Source: Brevibacillus_H ginsengisoli (GTDB lineage Bacteria > Bacillota > Bacilli > Brevibacillales > Brevibacillaceae). Taken from it: a stretch of DNA of 64,000 nt. The position numbers and the translations under genes are program-made. Where the stretch lies: assembly GCF_050113715.1 (NCBI RefSeq), contig NZ_JBNJQR010000005.1, forward strand, positions 62,001 through 126,000, read 5' to 3'. The notes beneath the pieces are model-generated. The model ran no database searches and had not been told where the DNA came from. It saw only the letters and a list, made by a program, of their open reading frames with translations. This document shows, piece by piece, positions 33,764 to 42,370 of this stretch (positions are counted from its first letter, which is position 1; each line of letters starts with the position of its first letter).

Positions 33764-34042
33764 CGGCTTGATGGCGGAGGGCCAGCCTTCTTCTTCACGC
33801 CGGACAAAAAGTATTCAAAGCTCGTGCTGAAAATCGCCGCAATTGACGGAACCTTGAAAGATGTTAAAATCTCTGACCTGGATCAAAATGCGCTGCTGAA
33901 AGATGTAGGCACCATTACTCCGGAAGAAGGAATGAAAGAGATTGTCGTCGATATTGGCGGTGTGAAGACGGTTGCGATTAACCTTCTGGTCGACAAAGAT
34001 GCGGGCTATATGGTTCCGCTCATCGATTCGTACTATAAATAA
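33764..34042 (+). pseudogene. C-terminal remnant of a hypothetical protein
   Basis: The frame opens after a stop at 33761 and reads GGGPAFFFTPDKKYSKLVLK, continues through DLDQNALLKDVGTITPEEGM and ends GYMVPLIDSYYK. No start codon lies in the first 20 codons and there is no ribosome site. A good terminator follows directly. It therefore looks like the 3' end of a lost gene. A GTG at 33824 could give a 72-residue product, but I think that unlikely. Family not recognised. Confidence 0.45.
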
Positions 34043-34050
34043 GAGCGGGA

Positions 34051-34079
34051 AAGACACCACACGCGGGTGTCTTTTTTTT
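34051..34079 (+). terminator. Terminator after the 33764 remnant
   Basis: AAGACACC pairs with GGTGTCTT around ACACGC, followed by seven Ts. Confidence 0.85.
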
Positions 34080-34196
34080 GCCCAAAAACGGTAGACGAAA
34101 ACCACACATTTTGCGATCCTTCATCCAATTTTCATCGAAGTTTGTTACCCTCCTTATAAAATTCGAATATCGTATGAAAAGGGGGTTACAAAGTAA

Positions 34197-34766
34197 ATGC
34201 AACTAACACGATCGTTGTTGTTCCAAAGGCTTTTGTTTTTGTATAAATTTGTTCAGTCTCCAAGAACAGTTGGTAGCATTACCCCCAGTTCGATTTATCT
34301 TACGAACGAAATGATGAAACATGTGGATTGGAATAATTCCGATACCATTGTGGAACTTGGAGCTGGATTGGGATGTTTTACGAGCCAAATACAAAAATTG
34401 AAATCACCGACGAGTAAAGCCCTTATTTTTGAATTAGACCCGGGTATGAGAAGTCATCTTCAGGAGAAGTTTTCGGACTTCCATTATTATTCAGACGCAA
34501 CGACTCTTTCTTTGGCTATGAGAGAGCATGGACTTACTCAGGTGGATTGTATTGTGTCCGGGTTACCTTTTTCAAACTTTAGTAACGAGCTACGAGAACG
34601 AATTATCGATCAGGTAATAGAGTCCTTGAAACCTGGGGGAGTTTTCATTACATTTCAATATTCGCTTCAGATGAAAAAATATTTAACGAGCATTTTTAAT
34701 GAGGTGCACATATCTTTAGTCCCGTTGAATGTACCGCCGGCATTTGTTTATTGTTGCAGGAAGTAA
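34197..34766 (+). CDS. SAM-dependent methyltransferase, phospholipid N-methyltransferase-like
   Basis: A 189-residue class I methyltransferase. SAM-binding motif I is IVELGAGLGCFTSQI, with a FELDPGMRSHL acidic motif II and CIVSGLPFSNF as motif IV. The N-terminal FVQSPRTVGSITPSSIYLTNEMM is characteristic of the PmtA/rRNA-dimethylase-like group (COG3963), which includes enzymes that methylate phosphatidylethanolamine. A CDP-alcohol phosphatidyltransferase gene follows 590 bases later. Substrate is inferred, not shown. An rRNA methyltransferase role is the main alternative. Confidence 0.75.
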   Translation: MQLTRSLLFQRLLFLYKFVQSPRTVGSITPSSIYLTNEMMKHVDWNNSDTIVELGAGLGCFTSQIQKLKSPTSKALIFELDPGMRSHLQEKFSDFHYYSDATTLSLAMREHGLTQVDCIVSGLPFSNFSNELRERIIDQVIESLKPGGVFITFQYSLQMKKYLTSIFNEVHISLVPLNVPPAFVYCCRK

Positions 34767-34779
34767 ATAATAGGGGAAA

Positions 34780-34828
34780 AGGCGGATTGAGGACTCGAAC
34801 GGCCTCAAGCCACCTCTACCATACATAA
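34780..34828. repeat. Palindromic ~50-bp repeat element, copy 2
   Basis: It shares GGCGGATTG at one end and ACCATACATAA at the other with the element at 28958. The inner arms are GAGG/CCTC instead of GTGG/CCAC, so base pairing is kept although the bases changed. On the minus strand it contains GTTCGAGTCC, the tRNA T-loop consensus. A terminator follows at 34835. Confidence 0.55.
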
Positions 34829-34834
34829 AAAAAT

Positions 34835-34858
34835 GCACCCCTTTTGGGTGCTTTTTTT
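34835..34858 (+). terminator. Terminator after the methyltransferase gene
   Basis: GCACCC pairs with GGGTGC around CTTTT, followed by seven Ts; an A-run on the other side also lets it work for the convergent minus-strand gene. Confidence 0.82.
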
Positions 34859-34865
34859 AAAACTT

Positions 34866-35174
34866 TCACATGTTGTAATTCTTTCGAAATTGCTGGCTCA
34901 ACGAACGAATGACCCTGTCCGGTTCTACTTTCTCTTCCATTTCATTTCCCATTTTGACGATGGTAATTTTAATAGGGTCACGCTGATTGTGGTCCATAAA
35001 GATTAATTCTTCAGGATCATGCAATTCAACCTGATAACCACTATTCAATAAGAACTTTTGAATTTGCTCTACTGTCGGTGTTTGATTTTCTTCGGTTATA
35101 ATGATCCCCTTCAGGTTTCGTTCTTCCCCTTTTTCGTTCAGGTGGTCTACTCGAAACAAAAAGTTCCATTCCAT
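34866..35174 (-). CDS. Hypothetical protein (102 aa)
   Basis: A small, charged, soluble-looking protein that I do not recognise. It has ENQTPTVEQIQKFLLNSGYQVELHDPEELIF in the middle and a basic tail QQFRKNYN. No signal peptide or membrane segment. The ATG at 35174 follows GGAGGTG, though the gap is a little long; a GTG at 35187-35189 overlaps that site. It stands alone, convergent with the methyltransferase gene and sharing the terminator region. Confidence 0.6.
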   Translation of the reverse strand: MEWNFLFRVDHLNEKGEERNLKGIIITEENQTPTVEQIQKFLLNSGYQVELHDPEELIFMDHNQRDPIKITIVKMGNEMEEKVEPDRVIRSLSQQFRKNYNM

Positions 35175-35355
35175 AAAAGTCGTCTGCACCTCCAGGATTT
35201 ATGTTGGCATCATGTAGTTTCTTACTTTTCCCAGTTGTTCAATTCATTAACCAGAAGGGCCGTGGCAGATTGTAGAATAGTCCAGTGCATAATAGAGAGA
35301 ATATACATAAGATGCAATTCCTGGACTTTATCGTTGTGGAAAGGTGGACTTCCGA

Positions 35356-35847
35356 TTGTCCTCTAGACTTGTCAAATGGTTGCCTAATTTATTTACAATG
35401 GGAAATTTATTATGTGGTCTATTCTCGATTACCTTTATGATGAGTGGGTATTTGCGAATGGCTGCTTTGCTTATCTTTTTAGCCGCTTTTCTCGACTTAT
35501 TCGACGGAAGAATTGCGCGAAAATTAAAAGTGAATAGCGAGTTGGGAGTTGAATTGGACTCGCTCGCGGATGTGGTCAGTTTCGGAATTGCTCCTGCCTT
35601 GCTTTTTCGAATACTAGCTCCGCATTCTTTCCTACCCTCGATTGCGTTTGTTCTGTATCCGGCAATGGGAGCCTTGCGATTAGCGAGATTTAACGCGAAA
35701 CCGACAATCGGGTACTTTATGGGGATACCCATTACCTTCGCAGGGCTTACCATGGCGGGGATGGGGTTATTTCTTTATAGCAATACTTTCGTAACCATTT
35801 TGCTCGCCATATTGATGGTGAGTCCGATACGCATTAGAAAATTATAA
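35356..35847 (+). CDS. pssA: CDP-alcohol phosphatidyltransferase, PssA-like
   Basis: About 163 residues with the family signature DGRIARKLKVNSELGVELDS followed by LAD, which satisfies DGxxAR-x8-GxxxDxxxD. Hydrophobic helices flank it. N-terminal LPNLFTMGNLLCGLFSI and internal ALRLARFN match CDP-diacylglycerol-serine O-phosphatidyltransferases, which make phosphatidylserine, the precursor of phosphatidylethanolamine. The TTG at 35356 has AAAGGTGG eight bases upstream; a GTG at 35344 is also possible. No decarboxylase gene is nearby. Confidence 0.85.
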   Translation: MSSRLVKWLPNLFTMGNLLCGLFSITFMMSGYLRMAALLIFLAAFLDLFDGRIARKLKVNSELGVELDSLADVVSFGIAPALLFRILAPHSFLPSIAFVLYPAMGALRLARFNAKPTIGYFMGIPITFAGLTMAGMGLFLYSNTFVTILLAILMVSPIRIRKL

Positions 35848-35897
35848 AAAGAGTAGGGGATAGACGCTAACTCGGGTGAACAGGGGGTACCACACTT

Positions 35898-37934
35898 TCA
35901 TTGGAGCATTCGTAACCCGAGCTGCGTCAATTTTGTCCCGAATCTTCCACGATTTTTTACAATATACCCGCGGGTTGCCAGTACGTCCAATCGACTTCTG
36001 ATTTGCTGCTCGGTGAGAGGGCGTTTACAGCCGCTGCCCATTTCCGTTATTTTTCTACGGTTTGCCGTCTCGCCTTTTTCAGATATGGCATGAATGATTT
36101 GCAGGATTTGCAACAACTCTTCTTCTTCCTCAGGAATAACAGAGGTGTCGGCGTAAGTAAATTTTGGTAAGCTTTTAAATGTTTCGCTTCTTTGCAGAAA
36201 GGTGCTTTCGCTTGGAATATCCTCCGGCGTAATCGTGTTATCTTCACATACGGCAAGCATATAATCAATCGTGTTTTTTAACTCTCTTACGTTTCCGAAC
36301 CACTGGAATGAACAGAGTTTTTGGACGACCTCCGGCAAGATGGCGACGTGGGGCCGACCACTTTGACGGATAAAGTTCTGGATCAAAAGCGGGATGTCAT
36401 CCATGCGATTCCGTAATTCCGGCAGTTCAACAAAAAGCACCCGCAAACGGTGGTACAAATCTTCTCTGAATTTCCCTTGCTCAATCATTGTGAGCAAGTT
36501 CTTGTTGGTAGCGGCAATAATCCGGACATCAATCGGGATGATTTTACTTCCGCCGATGCGCATGATCTCTTTTTCCTGAAGAACTCGCAGTAACCTCGCT
36601 TGCAGCTTCATACTGCTGTCTCCAATCTCATCCAAAAAAATGGTTCCACCATTCGCTTGCTCAAATAATCCGACCTTTCCTCCCTTTTTGGCACCTGTAA
36701 AGGCTCCGTCTTCATACCCGAATAATTCGCTTTCCATCAAGTCTTCCGAAATGGCGCTAAAATTCACCGCTAGGAATGGCCCCTTTTCACGCGAGGAAGC
36801 GTTATGGATGGCACTGGCGAACAACTCTTTGCCCGTTCCGCTTTCCCCTTGAATCAGAATCGTCAGGTCTGTTTTTGCAAGCTTTTTCATGATCGCTTTT
36901 GTGTCAGTGATGGCTTTGCTGTCCCCGATGATGTCTCCCAACGTGTATTTGGCCACATATCCTTTCTTTTTTAATTCAATGCGCAGTGATTTTTCCATTT
37001 CAATCGTTTTTCGGGCATTTTTGAATGTAGCCACGATCGATTGGTCTCCATTCAGAGGGAAGCGATGAACAACGGCCTCGACCTGACCAAAGGTAAACCA
37101 GCTGTCTTCTTCACGGGAGGGATCAAGTAAGAAGTGGGTCAGCTCGGGATTGTCGATGATATCATTAAGTTTTCTGCCGATGACTCGTTTGGGTGTCATG
37201 TTCAACAGATGGCCTAACTCCTCATTAAACACGGTGATGAATCCGTCTTGATTGATGCCGAGAATCCCATCGTTTACGCCGTCCAAGACTTCATTGAGAT
37301 GTTTGTTCAGGTTATTGGCATTCTGATTGGCATCAGCCAACCGTTTGCCTAATTGGATGATTTTGCGCAAGTATCGCTGAGAGATGATATTGCCTGGTTC
37401 ATTCAGCTGGAAGTGATCCAGGATTTGATTGATTGTGGAAATATCCATCAGACGTGGCCCGATGTTTACCACTTCTTTAACGTGCTCCGGGATTAATTCC
37501 AAAGCACCGGGTGTAATGGCGATATCGATTTTTAAAGAATTTTGAATGCCGGGATAGAACGCTGTGTAATAGATGTGATCAATACCTAATTTCTTGAGAG
37601 ATTCAATTGATTCCATACAGGTTTCCCAAGAATCGTTGATGTACAGAATGTTCGTGCCTGCGGGCAAACATAATAACTTGTCGATATTTTCGTAGTTGAT
37701 AATTCGTTTCGCGATGATTATTTTGCAGTCTGTGCCGATGCATTCTTTTACTTTTGGCTCATCCATCACGAGCTGATGGGACACGATCACGAGTTGATTG
37801 TTTATTTTTTCAGGGAGTTCTTCTTCCGACGAATAACTAGTGATCCGTACGTAACCATCCATGATATCTTGAAGCTGGTTAATCAGCGCTGTTCTTGTGT
37901 CTTGACTACCAGCTATCAAAACAAATTCATTCAT
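35898..37934 (-). CDS. Sigma-54-dependent transcriptional activator
   Basis: A 678-residue activator. Residues ~1-190 form a sensor-like region without a recognised receiver motif, and residues ~210-320 a PAS domain (VNDGILGINQDGFITVFNEE). The AAA+ core has Walker A GESGTGKELFA, the sigma-54 contact loop GAFTGA, Walker B GGTIFLDEIGDS and the arginine region FREDLYHRLRVL. The C-terminus lacks a Fis-type helix-turn-helix and instead carries a winged-helix-like segment (LTEQQIRSRLDVLATRGYIVKN). GGGAGG precedes the ATG. It is divergent from the peptide transporter operon, whose promoter has a -24/-12 site, so it very probably controls that operon in response to an unknown ligand. Confidence 0.9.
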   Translation of the reverse strand: MNEFVLIAGSQDTRTALINQLQDIMDGYVRITSYSSEEELPEKINNQLVIVSHQLVMDEPKVKECIGTDCKIIIAKRIINYENIDKLLCLPAGTNILYINDSWETCMESIESLKKLGIDHIYYTAFYPGIQNSLKIDIAITPGALELIPEHVKEVVNIGPRLMDISTINQILDHFQLNEPGNIISQRYLRKIIQLGKRLADANQNANNLNKHLNEVLDGVNDGILGINQDGFITVFNEELGHLLNMTPKRVIGRKLNDIIDNPELTHFLLDPSREEDSWFTFGQVEAVVHRFPLNGDQSIVATFKNARKTIEMEKSLRIELKKKGYVAKYTLGDIIGDSKAITDTKAIMKKLAKTDLTILIQGESGTGKELFASAIHNASSREKGPFLAVNFSAISEDLMESELFGYEDGAFTGAKKGGKVGLFEQANGGTIFLDEIGDSSMKLQARLLRVLQEKEIMRIGGSKIIPIDVRIIAATNKNLLTMIEQGKFREDLYHRLRVLFVELPELRNRMDDIPLLIQNFIRQSGRPHVAILPEVVQKLCSFQWFGNVRELKNTIDYMLAVCEDNTITPEDIPSESTFLQRSETFKSLPKFTYADTSVIPEEEEELLQILQIIHAISEKGETANRRKITEMGSGCKRPLTEQQIRSRLDVLATRGYIVKNRGRFGTKLTQLGLRMLQ

Positions 37935-38085
37935 ATCGAATTTGTCCTCCCTTTTTGGTGGTTTTGGGTGAATTTGGTGGAATTAGCAAAATCAAATAAC
38001 CGAATATTCTTAATAGTAAACTAAATGTCACCTGGTTGCACGAAGAAACATGGATAAAAGCTAGAAAAATAGCCAAAACACGCAA

Positions 38086-38109
38086 CGTCAGCAGCGTGGA
38101 CTGCTGACG
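38086..38109. promoter_or_regulatory. Perfect 9-bp inverted repeat next to the sigma-54 promoter
   Basis: CGTCAGCAG and CTGCTGACG flank CGTGGA. The site ends seven bases before the -24 element. It could bind the divergently encoded activator, though enhancer sites normally lie further upstream, or a repressor blocking the promoter. Confidence 0.6.
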
Positions 38110-38116
38110 ATCTATT

Positions 38117-38132
38117 TGGCATAGATCGTGCT
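38117..38132 (+). promoter_or_regulatory. Sigma-54 (-24/-12) promoter of the peptide transporter operon
   Basis: TGGCATAGATCGTGCT matches the consensus TGGCAC-N5-TTGCW with the invariant GG (38118-38119) and GC (38130-38131) at exactly the required spacing. Transcription would start near 38143, giving a short leader before the TTG at 38181. Confidence 0.75.
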
Positions 38133-38180
38133 TTACAGAAGAGCAGATTCATTCATACGTAAAAAGGGGAGAGGTTTCGC

Positions 38181-39794
38181 TTGAGAAAAAGGATAAAGTG
38201 GGTTTCGACGTCGTTCACATTATTGCTGATTGCCGCTACAATAGCGGGCTGTTCCACCAATCCCGGTCAAGTGCCGGCAGCTAAAACGGACACAACGCAA
38301 AGCACAGAAACGACACAGACAACCAAAACCGAACAAAAGGGAGAGTTAACCGTGGCGCTTGAAGCGGAGGCGACTTCTCTCGATCCTTGGAATTCTACGG
38401 ATAGCAATACGCTTCACATCCTGTCCACGATGTTCGAGGGCTTGCTGAAGCTTAATGATGACGGGGAGATAGAGCCTGTTCTTGCAACCGATTACAAGCT
38501 TAGCCAGGATGCTACTTCCTTGACATTCCATTTACGCAAGGATGTTGTTTTTCACGATGGGACACCGTTTAACGCGGATGTGGTGAAAAAGAACCTTGAT
38601 TATGTACGGAACAAGGAGAATGGAATGGCACGAGCCAGCTTCTTCGCATTTATCAAGGAAATAACCGAGACAGATCCTTATACCGTAACCATCACATCCC
38701 AAGAACCGGATTCCGCGATGGTTGCTTATATGGCCCATCCTTCAGCCAGTTTCAAATCGTTGAAGGAGCTGCAAAAGAAGTTGGATGATCCCAAGTACAA
38801 TTTGGACCGTAACCCGGTGGGAACAGGGCCTTATCAATTCAGTGAATGGAAGAATGGGCAGTATGTGAAGGTAGTGCCTTTTGATAAGTATTGGAACAAG
38901 GACAACCAGGCCAAACTCTCGGCCATCCTGTTCAAACCGGTAACGGAGGCCAGCACGAGAGTGAATATGCTCCAAGCGGGCGAGGTCGACATTGTGACCA
39001 GCCTCCCCACGCTGGATGCGAAAAAGTTGGAGTCCGGTCAGGACGTTGATGTGTTTTCCGCTCCGTCGCTGAATGTGCTTTATGTAGGAATCAATACAAA
39101 GCTTGATAAATACAAAGACAAACGAGTACGTCAAGCCATGAACTATGCGATGAACAAGGAACAATTGATCAGTCAGGTTGCCGATGGTTATGGAACGGTT
39201 GCTGATTCACCGCTATCGCCATTGGTCAAAGGCTATACCAAACAATCAAGCTATGCATATAACGTGGACAAGGCGAAACAAATGTTGGCGGAAGCGGGAT
39301 ATCCGAATGGATTTACGGCAACGCTGTGGACGCGAAACACAACGGAATTCGTCGCGATTGCCGAAAACGTGAAAATGCAGTTGCAAAACATTGGGATCAA
39401 GGTGGAAGTTCAAGCTTACGAAAGCGGTACCTTGTTTGGAAAATTGGATTCCGGTCAGGGGACAGATCTATTTATCGGGCGATGGGGAACCGGGACTGCC
39501 GAGGCAGATTGGGGGCTGCGACCGAACTTTGCTTCCGACCGAGTTCCGCCCAACTATAACAATTCCGGCTTCTATATCAACAAACAGGTGGATCAGTTGT
39601 TGAATGACGCTCTCAAGGCAACAGACAAAAATGTGTCCCAGCAAAAGTATGACGAAGCGCAAAAGGTCATCATGGATGACGCGCCGTGGATTTTCTTATA
39701 CACCCCGGATGTCTTGGTCGCCAAGCGAAAAAATGTATCAGATGTATCGGTCACGCTCGACACTGTCCGCCTCAATCAGGCTTACAAAAAATAG
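38181..39794 (+). CDS. Peptide ABC transporter substrate-binding lipoprotein (DppA/OppA family)
   Basis: A 537-residue SBP_bac_5 protein. The signal peptide ends in the lipobox IAGC (Cys24), followed by a Thr/Gln-rich linker. Family blocks include AEATSLDPWNSTDSNTLHI, TFHLRKDVVFHDGTPFNADVV, GTGPYQFSEW and VRQAMNYAMNKEQLI. It captures di- or oligopeptides at the cell surface. The TTG start has GGGGAGAGG six bases upstream. It heads a five-gene transporter operon that ends with a dipeptidase. Confidence 0.92.
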   Translation: MRKRIKWVSTSFTLLLIAATIAGCSTNPGQVPAAKTDTTQSTETTQTTKTEQKGELTVALEAEATSLDPWNSTDSNTLHILSTMFEGLLKLNDDGEIEPVLATDYKLSQDATSLTFHLRKDVVFHDGTPFNADVVKKNLDYVRNKENGMARASFFAFIKEITETDPYTVTITSQEPDSAMVAYMAHPSASFKSLKELQKKLDDPKYNLDRNPVGTGPYQFSEWKNGQYVKVVPFDKYWNKDNQAKLSAILFKPVTEASTRVNMLQAGEVDIVTSLPTLDAKKLESGQDVDVFSAPSLNVLYVGINTKLDKYKDKRVRQAMNYAMNKEQLISQVADGYGTVADSPLSPLVKGYTKQSSYAYNVDKAKQMLAEAGYPNGFTATLWTRNTTEFVAIAENVKMQLQNIGIKVEVQAYESGTLFGKLDSGQGTDLFIGRWGTGTAEADWGLRPNFASDRVPPNYNNSGFYINKQVDQLLNDALKATDKNVSQQKYDEAQKVIMDDAPWIFLYTPDVLVAKRKNVSDVSVTLDTVRLNQAYKK

Positions 39795-39822
39795 AGAAGT
39801 CCTAGAGGAGAAGGTGTAGAAA

Positions 39823-40743
39823 TTGGTTAGATATATTCTGAGGCGAGTGTTGGGAATGATCCCGATTTTAGTTGTTGTAACCATCATTTCTTTCTTGTTC
39901 GTCCATTTAACTCCCGGGGATCCGATTCGCATCATGTACGGGGCGGAGATGGATCAGGCAACCTATGAAAAAGTAAAAGAGAAGATGGGTTTCAACGATC
40001 CATTGTACGTGCAGTATGGACGCTACATGAGTCACATCGTCGCCGGCGATTTTGGTGTTTCCTATAAAACGAAGTCGAATGTGTCTGAAGAAATCGGCAG
40101 ACGCTTCTTATTTACAATGGGTCTTACTTTCGCCAGCATGGTTTGGGCGTTGGTGATTGGATTGCTTGTAGGAATCTATTCGGCAGCCAGACGCAAGTCA
40201 TTTTGGGATCGGGTAGGGATCATTTCGACCACAACGATCATCAGCATTCCTGAATTTTGGTTTGGGCTCATGCTCATGCAGATTTTTGCCGTTCAATTGG
40301 GTTGGTTTCCCACAAGCGGGAGTGGCAGCGTGAAGCATCTCATCTTGCCTTCGATCACTCTGGGCTTCGGGGTTGCTGCGATCATTGCCCGATTTACCCG
40401 TTCTAGCGTGCTTGAGGTGTTGCAAGAGGATTTTGTTCGAACCGCCCGGGCAAAAGGACAGCGGGAATCGGTCATTATTTGGACGCATGTCCTGAGAAAC
40501 GCGTTGATACCCGTAATCACCATGACAGGGCTTCAGTTTGGGTTTTTGCTGGGGGGAGCGGTTGTCGTTGAGCAGGTTTTTGCTTGGCCGGGTCTGGGTT
40601 CGTATCTGATTGATTCCGTCCTCTCCCGTGATTACCCTGTGATGCAGGCTCTGATTTTACTCTTTTCGATCCAATTTCTCATTGTCAATCTGCTGGTTGA
40701 TGTCAGTTACAGCCTGGTCAATCCGCAAATTCGCTATGAATAA
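39823..40743 (+). CDS. Peptide ABC transporter permease (DppB type)
   Basis: A 306-residue permease with six helices. MVRYILRRVLGMIPILVVVTIISFLF at the N-terminus and LTPGDPIRIMYG are typical of DppB/OppB. The cytoplasmic EAA loop (FVRTARAKGQRESVIIWTHVLRNALIPV) contacts the ATPases. The TTG start follows GGAGAAGGTG. Confidence 0.92.
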   Translation: MVRYILRRVLGMIPILVVVTIISFLFVHLTPGDPIRIMYGAEMDQATYEKVKEKMGFNDPLYVQYGRYMSHIVAGDFGVSYKTKSNVSEEIGRRFLFTMGLTFASMVWALVIGLLVGIYSAARRKSFWDRVGIISTTTIISIPEFWFGLMLMQIFAVQLGWFPTSGSGSVKHLILPSITLGFGVAAIIARFTRSSVLEVLQEDFVRTARAKGQRESVIIWTHVLRNALIPVITMTGLQFGFLLGGAVVVEQVFAWPGLGSYLIDSVLSRDYPVMQALILLFSIQFLIVNLLVDVSYSLVNPQIRYE

Positions 40744-40761
40744 CCAAGAGGAGCAGAACGC

Positions 40762-42360
40762 ATGAAAAGCCAGATATACGAAGAACCCTCTACTAGTCGG
40801 ACGCAAGCCCCGATACTGCGACAAAAGGAAAGGAAGGATTGCTCTCCTTTTCAGTTATTCCTGGGCAAATTCAAGAAACAACGAACGGCTGTATTTGCCT
40901 TTTGGATGCTGATCGGGATTTTCACGCTTGGGCTAATTGGCCCTTGGATCACTCCGTATGACCCCAATCGGCCTGTGAACGAACAGTATGCTGAAAAGGG
41001 AATGGATCTTTCGAAACAAACCTCCGGTGTCGTAAGCGTCATGGAGATCATGAGTGATGGGACGCAGCGCGTTGTTTCAGATGTAGCCGCACAAAGCATG
41101 AATCGTCTCATTACCTCCGTCAAGGAAACTGGAAAGGACATCAGCATAACGCCAACCGGACACGGAAGTACCTCGATCGTGATTTCAAAAGGGGATGTTT
41201 CCACTCGCATCAAAGTGGAAGTTTCTGCTGATGATTCTACTCCGGTATTAACCCAGCTGCTTTTGAGTAGTCCTTCAAGCAAAATAAACAAGGGAGATAA
41301 CTTTCAAATTGGCGTGCAGGCACTGTTGTCGAATGGTAAGAAGCTGAATGGCTTGGATGAAATACGCCGGTTCATTGCCGCATCTCCAGCCGATAGTTCG
41401 ACTCAGTCAAATGCTGGTAACGGATTTCTTTCGGGAAAGAAGAAAACAAATGATTCGCAATTGCTATTCCAATCGCTGAATGGCGAAGTGCTTCAAGTCA
41501 ATCAAGAGGGCGTGATGACTGCCCTTGCGAAAGGAATTGGGGAAGTAAAGGTTTCTCTTGGTCCGGTTACCTCAGTTCTTCCCGTTGCAGTTGAGACTGA
41601 CATAAAGGAACCCGTATTGATTCAATTAGTGCCCAGTCAAGCGGAGATTTCCTTGCGAGACAGCAGTAAGCATCAACCTCCATCTACGCTACATTGGTTT
41701 GGGACCGATCATCAAAATCGGGATATTTTCAGCCGTGTTCTGGCCGGAACGAGAGAAACACTCTTCATTGGATTTGTATCGGTCGGCTTCGGAGCTGTAA
41801 TCGGAACCTTACTCGGTCTTATCGCCGGTTACTACGGAAGGTGGATTGATTCACTCATCACTCGATTTACAGATATTCTGCTTGCCTTTCCGGGGATTCT
41901 TCTTGCGATTGCTGTAATTGCGGTACTTGGAGCGGGCATGGTTAATATTATTTTCGCAGTCGCTGTATTTACAATTCCTATTTTTATTCGCATTGTCAGG
42001 GGCAGTACGTTATCACTAAAGCAAATGACCTATGTGGAGGCGGCAAAATCAATTGGTGTCAGGGATTTTGTCATTATCGTGCGGCATATTTTGCCCGGTA
42101 TGTTTCCTGTTGTGATAGTGTACCTGACCATGCGGATAGGTACTGCGATCCTTCTTGGTGCCGCTTTAAGCTTTCTTGGTCTGGGCGGAGATATTACCGC
42201 ACCGGAATGGGGTGCCATGCTAAGCGCAGCGAAAGATAACAGCCGGGGCATTTTTTACCCGACCTTTTTTCCGGGGATCGCCATTGTTTTGACGGTCGTA
42301 AGCTTTAATCTCCTTGGTGACGGATTGCGGGACACCTTGGACCCCAAACTTAAGGATTAG
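40762..42360 (+). CDS. Peptide ABC transporter permease (DppC type) with a large extracytoplasmic insertion
   Basis: The normal DppC parts are present: an N-terminal cytoplasmic tail, helix 1 (TAVFAFWMLIGIFTLGLIG), ITPYDPN, then HWFGTDHQNRDIFSRVLAGTRETL, the permease core and EAA loop (TYVEAAKSIGVRDFVIIVRHILPG). Between ITPYDPN (residue ~76) and HWFGTD (residue ~312) lie about 235 extra residues. They include two beta-rich stretches, the second ending VLQVNQEGVMTALAKGIGEV, like a Big2 Ig domain. At 532 residues it is far longer than the usual ~300. The insert replaces the short extracytoplasmic loop between helix 1 and the core. Confidence 0.9.
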   Translation: MKSQIYEEPSTSRTQAPILRQKERKDCSPFQLFLGKFKKQRTAVFAFWMLIGIFTLGLIGPWITPYDPNRPVNEQYAEKGMDLSKQTSGVVSVMEIMSDGTQRVVSDVAAQSMNRLITSVKETGKDISITPTGHGSTSIVISKGDVSTRIKVEVSADDSTPVLTQLLLSSPSSKINKGDNFQIGVQALLSNGKKLNGLDEIRRFIAASPADSSTQSNAGNGFLSGKKKTNDSQLLFQSLNGEVLQVNQEGVMTALAKGIGEVKVSLGPVTSVLPVAVETDIKEPVLIQLVPSQAEISLRDSSKHQPPSTLHWFGTDHQNRDIFSRVLAGTRETLFIGFVSVGFGAVIGTLLGLIAGYYGRWIDSLITRFTDILLAFPGILLAIAVIAVLGAGMVNIIFAVAVFTIPIFIRIVRGSTLSLKQMTYVEAAKSIGVRDFVIIVRHILPGMFPVVIVYLTMRIGTAILLGAALSFLGLGGDITAPEWGAMLSAAKDNSRGIFYPTFFPGIAIVLTVVSFNLLGDGLRDTLDPKLKD

Positions 42361-42370
42361 GAGTACGAGG

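Noticed and set aside
34780..34828. A real tRNA gene at the palindromic element
   Set aside because: Only T-arm and acceptor-like parts are present; there is no anticodon or D arm and the total length is too short.
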